A stretch of DNA of 14,060 nucleotides from Acidimicrobiia bacterium (GTDB lineage: Bacteria > Actinomycetota > Acidimicrobiia > Acidimicrobiales > Bin134): contig VYDF01000288.1 in the NCBI GenBank assembly GCA_009843565.1, positions 1 through 14,060 of the forward strand. Reading direction: 5' to 3'. Every line of letters begins with the position of its first letter. Within the stretch, counting starts at the first letter, position 1. The position numbers were made by a program, and so were the translations under genes. The notes beneath the pieces were generated by a model. The model was not told the DNA's origin. It saw only the letters and a list, made by a program, of their open reading frames with translations, and did no database searches. Of the stretch, positions 6,028-12,876 are shown in pieces.

Positions 6028-7099
6028 CCCCGAACGCCTGCCCGTAAGAGAGAGCGTGGCCCTGATGGACGGCTACCACTCGCCCCAGCTCGACGTGGCC
6101 GTGCGGCTCAACACCAACGAATCGCCGGTTCCTCCGCCCGAGGGCTGGGCCGAAGCCCTGAGGGCCGCCCTGGCCGGTATCGACTGGCACCGCTATCCCG
6201 ACCGGGGTGCGCACGAGTTGCGGGCGGCGCTGGCCAAGCACGAGCAGGTTGCGCCCGAGCAGGTTTTCGCGGCCAACGGCTCCAATGAAGTCCTCCAGTG
6301 CCTGCTTCTGGCCTTCGGCGGGCCAAACCGGACCGCGCTCACTTTCGAGCCCACCTATGCCCTCCACTCCCACATCGCCCGTCTATCCGCCACTCAGGTG
6401 GTTTCGGGCAAGCGAGAAGAGGATTTCTCGCTAGATGCCGATTACGTCTCGGCCATGGTGGCCGAACACCGTCCGGCCGTCACCTTCTTGTGCTCGCCCA
6501 ACAACCCCACCGGCATGGTGGAGCCGCCGCAGCTGGTCGAGTCTCTGCTGGCCGACGTCTCGGCCCTGCCCGGATTGCTGTTGATGGATGAGGCCTATGG
6601 CCAATTTGACCCCCATACCTCAGTGGTCCTGATCGACGAGAGCCGCCCCCTGGCAGTGGCCCGCACCTACTCCAAGACATGGTCGATGGCTGCAGCCCGA
6701 CTCGGCTATCTCGTCGCTCCGTCGTGGGTGGTGGGTGAGCTGGACAAGGTGACGCTGCCCTACCACTTGGATTCGTTTAAGCAGATCGCCGGCCGCCTGG
6801 CACTGGACTACGAGGACGAGATGAACGACCGAGTGGCCATGTTGGTGGCCGAGCGGGAGCGGATCGCCACTGCGCTCGACCAGCTTGCTGTCCATCACTG
6901 GCCCTCGGGAGCCAACTTCATCTTGCTCCGCCCTGATACTGGCGACGGCGATGGAGTCTGGCAGGGTCTCGTGGATCGGTCGGTGCTCGTGCGAAACTGT
7001 TCTTCTTGGCCCCGGCTCGCCGGTTGCCTTCGGGTCACCGTGGGATCGCCGGCCGAGAACGACGCGTTCTTGTCCGCATTGAGTGAGGTGCTGACATGA
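6020..7099 (+). CDS. hisC: Histidinol-phosphate aminotransferase
   Basis: This PLP enzyme transaminates imidazole-acetol phosphate to L-histidinol phosphate, with glutamate as donor. The 359 residues match the family. Motifs in order are LNTNESP (30-36), YPD (59-61), the ANGSNEVL cofactor-phosphate loop (85-92), SPNNPTG (159-165) with N161/N162, DEAYGQF (190-196), and ARTYSKTWSMAAARLGY (214-230) with the Schiff-base lysine K219 and R227. It overlaps hisD by 8 bases, and its stop overlaps hisB in ATGA, so the three genes are probably translationally coupled. Confidence 0.96.
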   Translation: MSSPERLPVRESVALMDGYHSPQLDVAVRLNTNESPVPPPEGWAEALRAALAGIDWHRYPDRGAHELRAALAKHEQVAPEQVFAANGSNEVLQCLLLAFGGPNRTALTFEPTYALHSHIARLSATQVVSGKREEDFSLDADYVSAMVAEHRPAVTFLCSPNNPTGMVEPPQLVESLLADVSALPGLLLMDEAYGQFDPHTSVVLIDESRPLAVARTYSKTWSMAAARLGYLVAPSWVVGELDKVTLPYHLDSFKQIAGRLALDYEDEMNDRVAMLVAERERIATALDQLAVHHWPSGANFILLRPDTGDGDGVWQGLVDRSVLVRNCSSWPRLAGCLRVTVGSPAENDAFLSALSEVLT

Positions 7100-7695
7100 C
7101 AGACACATCCCGAACCGCCACCGCATCTCGGAGTACGGCCGAGACCAGCATCGACATCGCCATCGACATCGACGGCAATGGCCAGGGCGCGGCTATTACC
7201 GGGTTGCCGTTCTTCGACCACATGTTGAGCCAGCTGGGCCGCCACGGCGGATTCGAGTTGAAGGTGGAAGCCTCCGGTGATCTGGAGATCGACGCCCACC
7301 ACACCGTGGAAGACGTCGGCATCCTGCTGGGGACGTGCTTCGCTGAGGCCCTGGGCGACAAGGCCGGGGTGCGTCGGTTCGCGTCGATCTCGGTACCGCT
7401 GGACGAGGCCGTGGTGGAAGCGGTGGTCGACCTGTCGGGCCGCCCGTTCCTGCACTATGACGTGAGCCCGCCTGGTCAGAAGATCCTGGGCGACCCACCG
7501 TTCGACCCGCAGCTTTGCGAGGAGTTCTGGCGGGCCTTCGCCACCTCGGCGGCGCTGACCCTGCACATCACCATGATTCGGGGCCGCAACACCCACCACA
7601 TCATCGAGGCCAGCTTCAAGGCGGTGGCCCGGGCGCTGCGCGACGCCGTGCGGGTGGAGGGCACCGGCATTCCCTCCACCAAAGGGGTTCTGTGA
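7096..7695 (+). CDS. hisB: Imidazoleglycerol-phosphate dehydratase
   Basis: HisB dehydrates IGP to imidazole-acetol phosphate. The 199 residues correspond to the dehydratase domain only, so the histidinol-phosphate phosphatase fusion seen in enterobacteria is absent and that step must be encoded elsewhere. Manganese-site motifs are visible: FFDHM with H42, DAHHTVED with H68/H69 and E72, and the second half-site NTHHIIEASFK with H167/H168 and E171. The ATG at 7096 overlaps the hisC stop (ATGA) and is preceded by GAGG 7 nt upstream. Confidence 0.96.
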   Translation: MTDTSRTATASRSTAETSIDIAIDIDGNGQGAAITGLPFFDHMLSQLGRHGGFELKVEASGDLEIDAHHTVEDVGILLGTCFAEALGDKAGVRRFASISVPLDEAVVEAVVDLSGRPFLHYDVSPPGQKILGDPPFDPQLCEEFWRAFATSAALTLHITMIRGRNTHHIIEASFKAVARALRDAVRVEGTGIPSTKGVL

Positions 7696-7725
7696 GGATT
7701 GGCCGCCGATGAGCGGGAACACTCT

Positions 7726-8352
7726 GTGACCCGACCGCTCATCGCGGTGTTGGACTACGGCATCGGCAATCTCCGCTCGGCCCAGAAGAGCCTGGAGCGC
7801 ATGGGTGCCGATGCCCGGCTGACCGCCGACGCCGGGCTGATCGCTGACGCCGCCGGAGTGGTGCTGCCCGGTGTGGGGGCGTTCGGTCCGTGCATGGCCG
7901 CGCTCTGCGACACCGGTCTCGATAAGCAAGCCCGTATCGCCGTGGCCGATGGCCGGCCGTTCCTGGGCATTTGTATCGGCTTGCAGCTTCTCTACGAGGG
8001 TTCGGAGGAAGCACCGGGCATCGCTGGGTTGGGTGTTCTGCCCGGAACCGTGCAACTGCTGCCAGGGAATGTGAAGCGTCCCCAGATGCAGTGGAACCGC
8101 TTGGAGGTGCGGACCCCGAGCCCCCTGCTTGAAGGCCTCGACGGTGCTTGGGTTTACTTCGTTCACTCGTACGCCGCGCCGATGGCCGACAACGTGGCCG
8201 CGGTCTGCGACTATGGCGGCCCGGTTGCCGGGGTGGTGGGCGATGGCAACGTGTGGGCTACGCAGTTCCACCCTGAGAAGTCGGCTCGTCCCGGCCTGAG
8301 GCTATTGGAGAACTTCGTGGACCAGGCCCGAGCCGCGGTCGTGGGGGCGTAG
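7726..8352 (+). CDS. hisH: Imidazole glycerol phosphate synthase, glutaminase subunit
   Basis: HisH hydrolyses glutamine and passes ammonia to HisF. It is a class I glutamine amidotransferase of 208 residues. The nucleophile is C83 in GICIGLQLL (family GICLGMQ), and the triad is completed by H182 and E184 in FHPEKS. LPGVGAF at 47-53 forms the oxyanion region, with N-terminal IAVLDYGIGNL. GTG at 7726 is preferred because the product then starts just before the first strand and GGGAAC lies 5 nt upstream. TTG 7699 would add nine residues of no family character. The stop abuts the hisA ATG directly. Confidence 0.95.
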   Translation: MTRPLIAVLDYGIGNLRSAQKSLERMGADARLTADAGLIADAAGVVLPGVGAFGPCMAALCDTGLDKQARIAVADGRPFLGICIGLQLLYEGSEEAPGIAGLGVLPGTVQLLPGNVKRPQMQWNRLEVRTPSPLLEGLDGAWVYFVHSYAAPMADNVAAVCDYGGPVAGVVGDGNVWATQFHPEKSARPGLRLLENFVDQARAAVVGA

Positions 8353-9078
8353 ATGCAGCTGTTGCCGGCCATCGATCTGCGGGGCGGGCGCTGTGTGCGC
8401 CTTTACCAGGGGTCGTACGACGCCGAAACCGTCTACAGCGACGACCCAGTGAGCCAAGCACAGCTGTTCGCCGATGCCGGAGCCTCGTGGTTGCACGTGG
8501 TGGACCTGGACGCGGCGCGGACTGGCGACCAGGTCAACCTCCCGGTGATCGCCGCCATTGCCGATGCGGTAGACGTGTCAGTTCAGGCCAGCGGCGGGGT
8601 CCGCAGCCTGGCCGCAGCCGCAGCACTGGCCGAAGCCGGGGCGACCCGAGTGGTGATCGGCACCGCGGCGGTGGAGAATCCCGAGTTGGTAGCTCAAGTG
8701 GCCGCTCGCCAATCGGTGGCAGTGGGGTTGGACGCCCGGGGTCGGGATGTGGCCACCCATGGCTGGGAGCAAGGCGGAGGGGGAGACTTGCTGGAGTTGG
8801 CGGCCCACTTCGAGTCGTCGGGGGCCGAGGCGGTGATTGCCACCGAGATCAGCCGAGATGGGACTTTGAGCGGTCCCGACACCGAGGGACTGGCCACGGT
8901 TTTGGCCTGCACCGGATTGGCGGTGATCGCCTCCGGCGGGGTGGGGACGCTCGAAGACTTGACCGCACTCACCGCTATCGGTGCCCCGAGCCGCCGGTTG
9001 GCCGGGGTCATCGTGGGCCGGGCCCTTTATGAGGGGCGCTTCACGGTGGAACAAGCCCTGGAAACGTTGGACCGATGA
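8353..9078 (+). CDS. hisA: ProFAR isomerase (HisA type)
   Basis: HisA performs the Amadori rearrangement of ProFAR to PRFAR. This is a 241-residue TIM barrel with the half-barrel repeats expected of HisA. Catalytic D8 is in LLPAIDLRGG and D127 in VAVGLDARG. Phosphate loops are ASGGVRS (79-85) and IASGGVGT near the C-terminus, and TEISRDGTLSG carries D169. In actinobacterial PriA, which also does the TrpF reaction, loop 5 reads R-G-W; here it is ATHGWEQ, so the PriA arginine (R143 in M. tuberculosis) is a histidine. Together with a separate trpF in this window this supports HisA-only function, which is inference. It overlaps hisF by 4 bases. Confidence 0.93.
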   Translation: MQLLPAIDLRGGRCVRLYQGSYDAETVYSDDPVSQAQLFADAGASWLHVVDLDAARTGDQVNLPVIAAIADAVDVSVQASGGVRSLAAAAALAEAGATRVVIGTAAVENPELVAQVAARQSVAVGLDARGRDVATHGWEQGGGGDLLELAAHFESSGAEAVIATEISRDGTLSGPDTEGLATVLACTGLAVIASGGVGTLEDLTALTAIGAPSRRLAGVIVGRALYEGRFTVEQALETLDR

Positions 9079-9869
9079 CCGCTTCCGCAGCCGTACCCAG
9101 TAATGCCCGGGTAATACCCTGCCTCGACGTCGACGCCGGGCGGGTGGTCAAGGGGGTCAACTTTGTGGACCTCACCGATGCCGGCGATCCCGTTGAGCTG
9201 GCCGCTCGCTACGACCAGCAGGGGGCCGACGAAGTGGTGTTTCTGGATATCACCGCGTCATCGGATCGGCGGGAGACCACCGTCGAACTTGTGCATCGCA
9301 CCGCCGAGGAAGTGTTCATACCCTTCACCATCGGCGGAGGCATCCGCACCGTGGATGATGCCCGCCGCCTGCTACGGGCCGGAGCCGACAAGGTGTCGGT
9401 GAACACCGCGGCGGTCAACCGCCCCGAATTGGTATCGGAGATCGCTGATGAGTTCGGAAGCCAGTGCGCGGTGGCCTCCATCGACGCCCGCCGCACCAAC
9501 GGAGGCGCCTTTCCCTTCGAGGTGTTCACCCACGGGGGTCGCACGCCGACCGGCATCGACGCTATCGAGTATGCCATCAAGGTGACCGAGTTGGGCGCCG
9601 GTGAGATCCTGCTCACCTCAATGGACCGCGACGGCACCCGCGACGGCTTCGACCTCGAGCTGACCCGAGCGGTGGTAGAGGTGACCAATGTCCCGGTGAT
9701 CGCCAGCGGGGGAGTGGGCACCCTCGACCACCTTGTTGAGGGCGTTGTCGAGGGACGCGCGGATGCCGTGCTGGCTGCCTCCATCTTCCACTTCAGGGAG
9801 CACACCGTGGCCGAGGCCAAGTCTCACATGGCCGCCGCCGGAATCCCCATACGCCCGGCCGACGCCTGA
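9075..9869 (+). CDS. hisF: Imidazole glycerol phosphate synthase, cyclase subunit
   Basis: HisF condenses PRFAR with ammonia from HisH to give IGP and AICAR. The 264 residues form a TIM barrel. Catalytic D18 (IPCLDVDAGRVVKG) and D137 (ASIDARR) correspond to D11 and D130 of the Thermotoga enzyme with a constant offset. IGGGIRTVDDA (87-97) and IASGGVGTLDH are the phosphate-binding loops. The ATG overlaps the hisA stop (ATGA). It is the last gene of the uninterrupted his operon and converges on the hydrolase gene, with 12 bases between stops. Confidence 0.97.
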   Translation: MTASAAVPSNARVIPCLDVDAGRVVKGVNFVDLTDAGDPVELAARYDQQGADEVVFLDITASSDRRETTVELVHRTAEEVFIPFTIGGGIRTVDDARRLLRAGADKVSVNTAAVNRPELVSEIADEFGSQCAVASIDARRTNGGAFPFEVFTHGGRTPTGIDAIEYAIKVTELGAGEILLTSMDRDGTRDGFDLELTRAVVEVTNVPVIASGGVGTLDHLVEGVVEGRADAVLAASIFHFREHTVAEAKSHMAAAGIPIRPADA

Positions 9870-9888
9870 CTCTGGCACTGATCAGGCG
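9863..9888. repeat. Inverted repeat joining the hisF and hydrolase gene ends
   Basis: CGCCTGA at 9863-9869 and TCAGGCG at 9882-9888 form a perfect 7-bp stem around a 12-base loop. Each arm is the final alanine codon plus TGA stop of one of the two convergent genes. There is no T-tract on either side, so a bidirectional intrinsic terminator is only a possibility. Confidence 0.45.
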
Positions 9889-10523
9889 GCGAGGCTGGCC
9901 AGGAACTCCTCAATCAAACCGTTGAGCTTGTCGGTGCGGCCGACGAGGAAGTGGTCAGCCCCGCCCACGGGGTGGATCTCGGCGTTGGCCCAATCGGCGA
10001 TGGCGGCCCGGGCCTGATCGGGAGGATTGAACTGGTCTCGTTCGGGCACGGCCAGCCATTTGGGGCGGGAATCGGGGGCGGCTTTGAACCGGCTGGCTTC
10101 GAGCACCCGCAGCGGCGGGGCCACCAGGAACCAACCGGCCAGCTCGGGGGCATTGCAGGTCAAGGCCAGGTCGGCGCCGAACGACCAGCCGGCCAGAACG
10201 ATTGGGCAATGGATGTCTCCAGCAGCAGCCATAACCTCTACCGCAGCCCGCACGTCGAGTTGTTCGCCCTCGCCGAAATCGTGTTCGCCCTCGGAGCGGC
10301 CGACCCCCCGGAAGTTGAACCGCAGTGCGGCACAGCCGGCATCTTTCAGGTGGGTGAACAGAGTTGACACCACCAGCGAGTGCATGTTGCCCCCATGCTG
10401 GGGATGGGGGTGGCAAATCACCACGCCGGCTCGGGGTACGTCGGGCATCGCCAACTGGGCCTCGAGGCTGAAGCCGTCGACAGTAGTCAGCGTGGTGGAG
10501 GTTGGCCCTAAGTCGTCGGTCAT
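9882..10523 (-). CDS. Alpha/beta hydrolase (serine hydrolase, unknown substrate)
   Basis: This is a 213-residue alpha/beta-hydrolase-fold protein. CHPHPQHGGNM (37-47) forms the oxyanion region typical of the 'HPHP-x-x-GG' group. 'RFNFRGVGRSEG' (68-79) follows, GWSFGA (112-117) is the nucleophile elbow with S114, and D163 (ERDQF) and H191 (GADHFL) complete the triad. No signal peptide is seen, so it is probably cytoplasmic. The start at ATG 10523 (MTDDLGP) is chosen because a TACCGT hexamer ends 9 nt upstream; the open frame to 10559 would overlap groES-like. It interrupts the his series on the opposite strand. The substrate cannot be predicted. Confidence 0.88.
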   Translation of the reverse strand: MTDDLGPTSTTLTTVDGFSLEAQLAMPDVPRAGVVICHPHPQHGGNMHSLVVSTLFTHLKDAGCAALRFNFRGVGRSEGEHDFGEGEQLDVRAAVEVMAAAGDIHCPIVLAGWSFGADLALTCNAPELAGWFLVAPPLRVLEASRFKAAPDSRPKWLAVPERDQFNPPDQARAAIADWANAEIHPVGGADHFLVGRTDKLNGLIEEFLASLAA

Positions 10524-10532
10524 ATACCAGTC

Positions 10533-10538
10533 ACGGTA
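10533..10538 (-). promoter_or_regulatory. Predicted -10 element of the hydrolase gene (TACCGT)
   Basis: On the minus strand TACCGT ends 9 nt before the ATG at 10523. It shares its TA (10537-10538) with the oppositely directed groES-like -10. The flanking CGCTACCGTG is identical to that at mshD. Confidence 0.5.
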
Positions 10539-10542
10539 GCGT
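10537..10542 (+). promoter_or_regulatory. Predicted -10 element of the groES-like gene (TAGCGT)
   Basis: TAGCGT ends 9 nt before the ATG at 10552, with no Shine-Dalgarno sequence (TGACACCCC intervenes). It overlaps the hydrolase -10 on the other strand by the central TA, giving a symmetrical divergent promoter. Confidence 0.5.
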
Positions 10543-10551
10543 TGACACCCC

Positions 10552-10908
10552 ATGGCCAAGGCAGCAAAGAGCGCGAGTCAGGTGGCGCCCGAGGACAAAC
10601 TCCCCATCAAGATGCTCAACGACCGCATCTTGGTGCAGCTCGACATCCCCGAGGGCGAGCGGCGATCCACCGGCGGCATCCTCATTCCGGCCACCGCCCA
10701 AGTGGGCAAGCGACTGGCCTGGGCCGAGGCCATCGCCGTGGGCCCCAACGTCCGCACGGTGGAGTCTGGCGATCAGGTGCTGTTCAACCCCGAAGACCGC
10801 TACGAGGTGGAGGTGCGAGGGGCCGACTACCTCATTTTGCGCGAGCGGGACATCCATGCCGTAGCGGCCCCACGCCTTGACGAGGGCAGCACGGGCCTCT
10901 ATCTCTGA
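10552..10908 (+). CDS. GroES-like co-chaperonin family protein
   Basis: This is a 118-residue protein with the chaperonin-10 fold. 'LPIKMLNDRILVQ' (17-29) matches the first GroES strand (IKPLxDRVLV), 'GGILIPATA' (41-49) occupies the mobile-loop end, 'AEAIAVGPN' (58-66) matches EVVAVGPG, GDQVLF (73-78) matches GDxVLF, and 'YLILRERDIHAV' (93-104) matches YLILxExDILAV. Compared with classical GroES it has about 16 extra N-terminal residues, a basic VGKRLAW in the loop, and a C-terminal tail ending GSTGLYL. No groEL is adjacent. I recall similar proteins annotated as co-chaperone GroES in actinobacteria. A true GroEL partnership is unproven. Confidence 0.8.
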   Translation: MAKAAKSASQVAPEDKLPIKMLNDRILVQLDIPEGERRSTGGILIPATAQVGKRLAWAEAIAVGPNVRTVESGDQVLFNPEDRYEVEVRGADYLILRERDIHAVAAPRLDEGSTGLYL

Positions 10909-10925
10909 CCCGGCATCTCTGATCC
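10901..10925 (+). repeat. Short direct repeat ATCTCTGA across the groES-like stop
   Basis: ATCTCTGAcCC at 10901-10911 and ATCTCTGAtCC at 10915-10925 match at 10 of 11 positions with a period of 14. The first copy contains the groES-like stop codon. Confidence 0.55.
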
Positions 10926-10964
10926 CAACTGGGAAATGGCTCCAAATCAGCCGAAGCCTGATCC

Positions 10965-10970
10965 TACGAT
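10965..10970 (+). promoter_or_regulatory. Predicted -10 element of hisI-trpE (TACGAT)
   Basis: TACGAT is followed by GGGGCC and then the ATG at 10977, so transcription would start at or next to the A of the start codon. No other gene lies between it and groES-like. A -35 is not evident, and there is no Trp- or His-rich leader peptide. Confidence 0.6.
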
Positions 10971-10976
10971 GGGGCC

Positions 10977-11354
10977 ATGCCGGCAACGACGCCAATACAA
11001 GCTGCCCCTGGCGCACTCGACGAGGTGGCGTTCAACGAAGACGGTCTGGTTCCCGCCATCGTCCAAGATCACGAGGGGGGCCGGGTGCTGATGCTGGCCT
11101 GGATGAACCGGGAGTCGCTGGAGCGCACGCTGGAAACAGGGCGTACCTGGTTTTGGAGCCGGTCTCGGCAGGAGTACTGGTGTAAGGGGGAGACCTCGGG
11201 CGACCGCCAGTATGTCCGGGAGGCGTACTACGACTGCGACGGGGACACCCTGCTCTTCACCGTGGAACAGGAAGGTCGGGGGGCGTGCCACACCGGGGAA
11301 TACTCCTGTTTTTTCAGGTCTTTCGACAGTCCGGTTTCGCCGCCCTCGAAGTGA
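10977..11354 (+). CDS. hisI: Phosphoribosyl-AMP cyclohydrolase
   Basis: HisI opens the adenine ring of PR-AMP to give ProFAR. The 125 residues correspond to the cyclohydrolase domain only; the HisE pyrophosphohydrolase domain is not fused and not in the window. 'VLMLAWMNRESL' (37-48) and WFWSRSRQEYWCKGETSG (58-75) are family blocks. The Mg/Zn site is visible as DCDGD (86-90), with C87, C104 and C111 as the conserved cysteines (ACHTGEYSC). The trpE start follows 10 bases after the stop, so the two genes are very probably one transcription unit, the hisI-before-trpE order also seen in mycobacteria. Confidence 0.95.
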   Translation: MPATTPIQAAPGALDEVAFNEDGLVPAIVQDHEGGRVLMLAWMNRESLERTLETGRTWFWSRSRQEYWCKGETSGDRQYVREAYYDCDGDTLLFTVEQEGRGACHTGEYSCFFRSFDSPVSPPSK

Positions 11355-11364
11355 TCTGCCCAGC

Positions 11365-12876
11365 ATGTCTGTGATCAGCCCTGATCGCCGCCGATTCCAT
11401 CGGCTCGCCGCCGACTGGACCGTGGTACCGGTGTGGCGGGAGTTGGTGGCTGATCTCACCACCCCGGTGGCGGCATTCGCCCGCACCGTGGGCGACGAAC
11501 CCGGTTTCTTGTTGGAGTCGGTGGACCACGGGGAACGCTGGAGCCGGTTCTCGTTCATCGGCCGCCGTCCACTAGGCACCCTGGTGGCCCGTGGCCGCCA
11601 GGTGACCGCCATCGGCGAGTTTCCCGAAGGAACCCCGCTGGATGAGGGAATATTGGCCGCGGTCGACCACATCTTGTTGCATTGGCGCTCTCCGGTGATG
11701 GATGAGCTTCCCCCACTGCACGGTGGCCTTATGGGGTACCTGGGATACGACGTGGTTCGAGAAGTGGAGCATCTGCCCAACGAGCCGGTTGACGACCAGG
11801 GCCTGCCCGACGCAGTGCTGTCGGTGATCGGGGAACTGGCGGTGTTCGACCATTGGCGCCAGCGGGTCGTCCTGATCGAGAACGTGATTATCCCCCCCGG
11901 CGCTTCATCCACCGACATCGACGCCGCTTATGACCGCGCCGTGGCTGCTTTGGACCAACTGGCCGCCGACGGGGCGCGACCGATGGCCGAACCGCTGCTG
12001 GAACCCCCAGACGAAAGCGATGAGCTCCCCGAAGTGGTGTCCAGCATGGGCTCACGGAGCTTCTGTGATGCCGTAGAGGTAGCCAAGGAGCACATCCTCG
12101 CCGGCGACATCTTCCAAGTGGTGCTGGCCCAGCGGTACGACTTCGACTTGGAGGCTGAGCCGTTCGACGTCTATCGCTCACTGCGCCAGGTCAACCCCAG
12201 CCCCTACATGTACTTCGTGCATCTGCCCGAAGTGTCGCTGGTGGGGTGCTCCCCGGAGCCGATGGTGCAGTTGCTGGACGGCCGGGTGATCTCCCGACCC
12301 ATCGCCGGCACCCGCCGCCGAGGCCGCACCGACGCCGAGGAACGCAGGATGGCCGCCGAGCTGTCCGAGCACCCCAAAGAGATCGCCGAGCACATCATGC
12401 TGCTGGATTTGGCCCGCAATGACGTGGGCCGAGTGGTCACCTTCGGCACCGAGACCGTGGATGAAATGATGACCCTGGAGCGGTACAGCCATGTGATGCA
12501 CCTGACATCGCAGGTCTCGGGAGATCTGGCCCCCGGCCGCACCCCGGTGGACGTGCTTCGGGCCACCCTGCCCGCGGGCACGGTGTCGGGAGCGCCAAAG
12601 GTGCGGGCCATGGAGATCATCGACGACCTGGAGCCAGTTAAACGAGGCCCTTACGCCGGCGTGGTCGGATATCTGGACTTTTCGGGGAACATCGACACCG
12701 CCATAGCCATTCGCACGATGGTCATCCAGAGGGGACGGGCGTCGGTGCAGGCCGGGGCTGGCATCGTGGCCGACAGCATCCCGGAACAAGAGGATCTGGA
12801 GTGCCGCAACAAGGCCAGAGCCCTTCTGCTGGCCGTGCCCGCCGCCCGGCGGATGAGTCAGAGCCGCTCAGCATGA
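11365..12876 (+). CDS. trpE: Anthranilate synthase component I
   Basis: TrpE makes anthranilate from chorismate with ammonia from TrpG, the first step of tryptophan synthesis. The 503 residues match the family. The N-terminal LLES at 49-52 is the motif that forms the tryptophan feedback-inhibition pocket, so allosteric control is expected. The chorismate-binding domain covers the second half: 'DIFQVVLAQRY' near 248, 'RPIAGTRRRG' near 311, 'HIMLLDLARNDVGRV' near 345-360, LPAGTVSGAPK near 402, and AGAGIVADS near 464-472. The ATG at 11365 gives the usual N-terminus. The frame is open upstream to 11212, but that part overlaps hisI. Its stop overlaps the next gene as ATGA. trpG is not in the window. 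Confidence 0.95.
   Translation: MSVISPDRRRFHRLAADWTVVPVWRELVADLTTPVAAFARTVGDEPGFLLESVDHGERWSRFSFIGRRPLGTLVARGRQVTAIGEFPEGTPLDEGILAAVDHILLHWRSPVMDELPPLHGGLMGYLGYDVVREVEHLPNEPVDDQGLPDAVLSVIGELAVFDHWRQRVVLIENVIIPPGASSTDIDAAYDRAVAALDQLAADGARPMAEPLLEPPDESDELPEVVSSMGSRSFCDAVEVAKEHILAGDIFQVVLAQRYDFDLEAEPFDVYRSLRQVNPSPYMYFVHLPEVSLVGCSPEPMVQLLDGRVISRPIAGTRRRGRTDAEERRMAAELSEHPKEIAEHIMLLDLARNDVGRVVTFGTETVDEMMTLERYSHVMHLTSQVSGDLAPGRTPVDVLRATLPAGTVSGAPKVRAMEIIDDLEPVKRGPYAGVVGYLDFSGNIDTAIAIRTMVIQRGRASVQAGAGIVADSIPEQEDLECRNKARALLLAVPAARRMSQSRSA

Noticed and set aside
6895..8271. A 458-codon open frame on the minus strand
   Set aside because: It is wholly antisense to hisC, hisB and hisH, which have unmistakable motifs. 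Long antisense frames are common in G+C-rich coding DNA, and the translation shows no family motif.
10524..10559. An earlier hydrolase start that would overlap groES-like
   Set aside because: The 12 extra residues include the promoter hexamers and overlap the neighbouring gene's start. ATG 10523 fits the family and the -10 spacing.
10909..10976. A tryptophan attenuator upstream of hisI-trpE
   Set aside because: There is no short ORF with tandem Trp codons and no hairpin with a T-tract. hisI appears to start without a leader.
11212..11364. An N-terminal extension of trpE of 51 codons
   Set aside because: It overlaps hisI in another frame, has a composition unlike TrpE, and the ATG at 11365 yields the normal family start.
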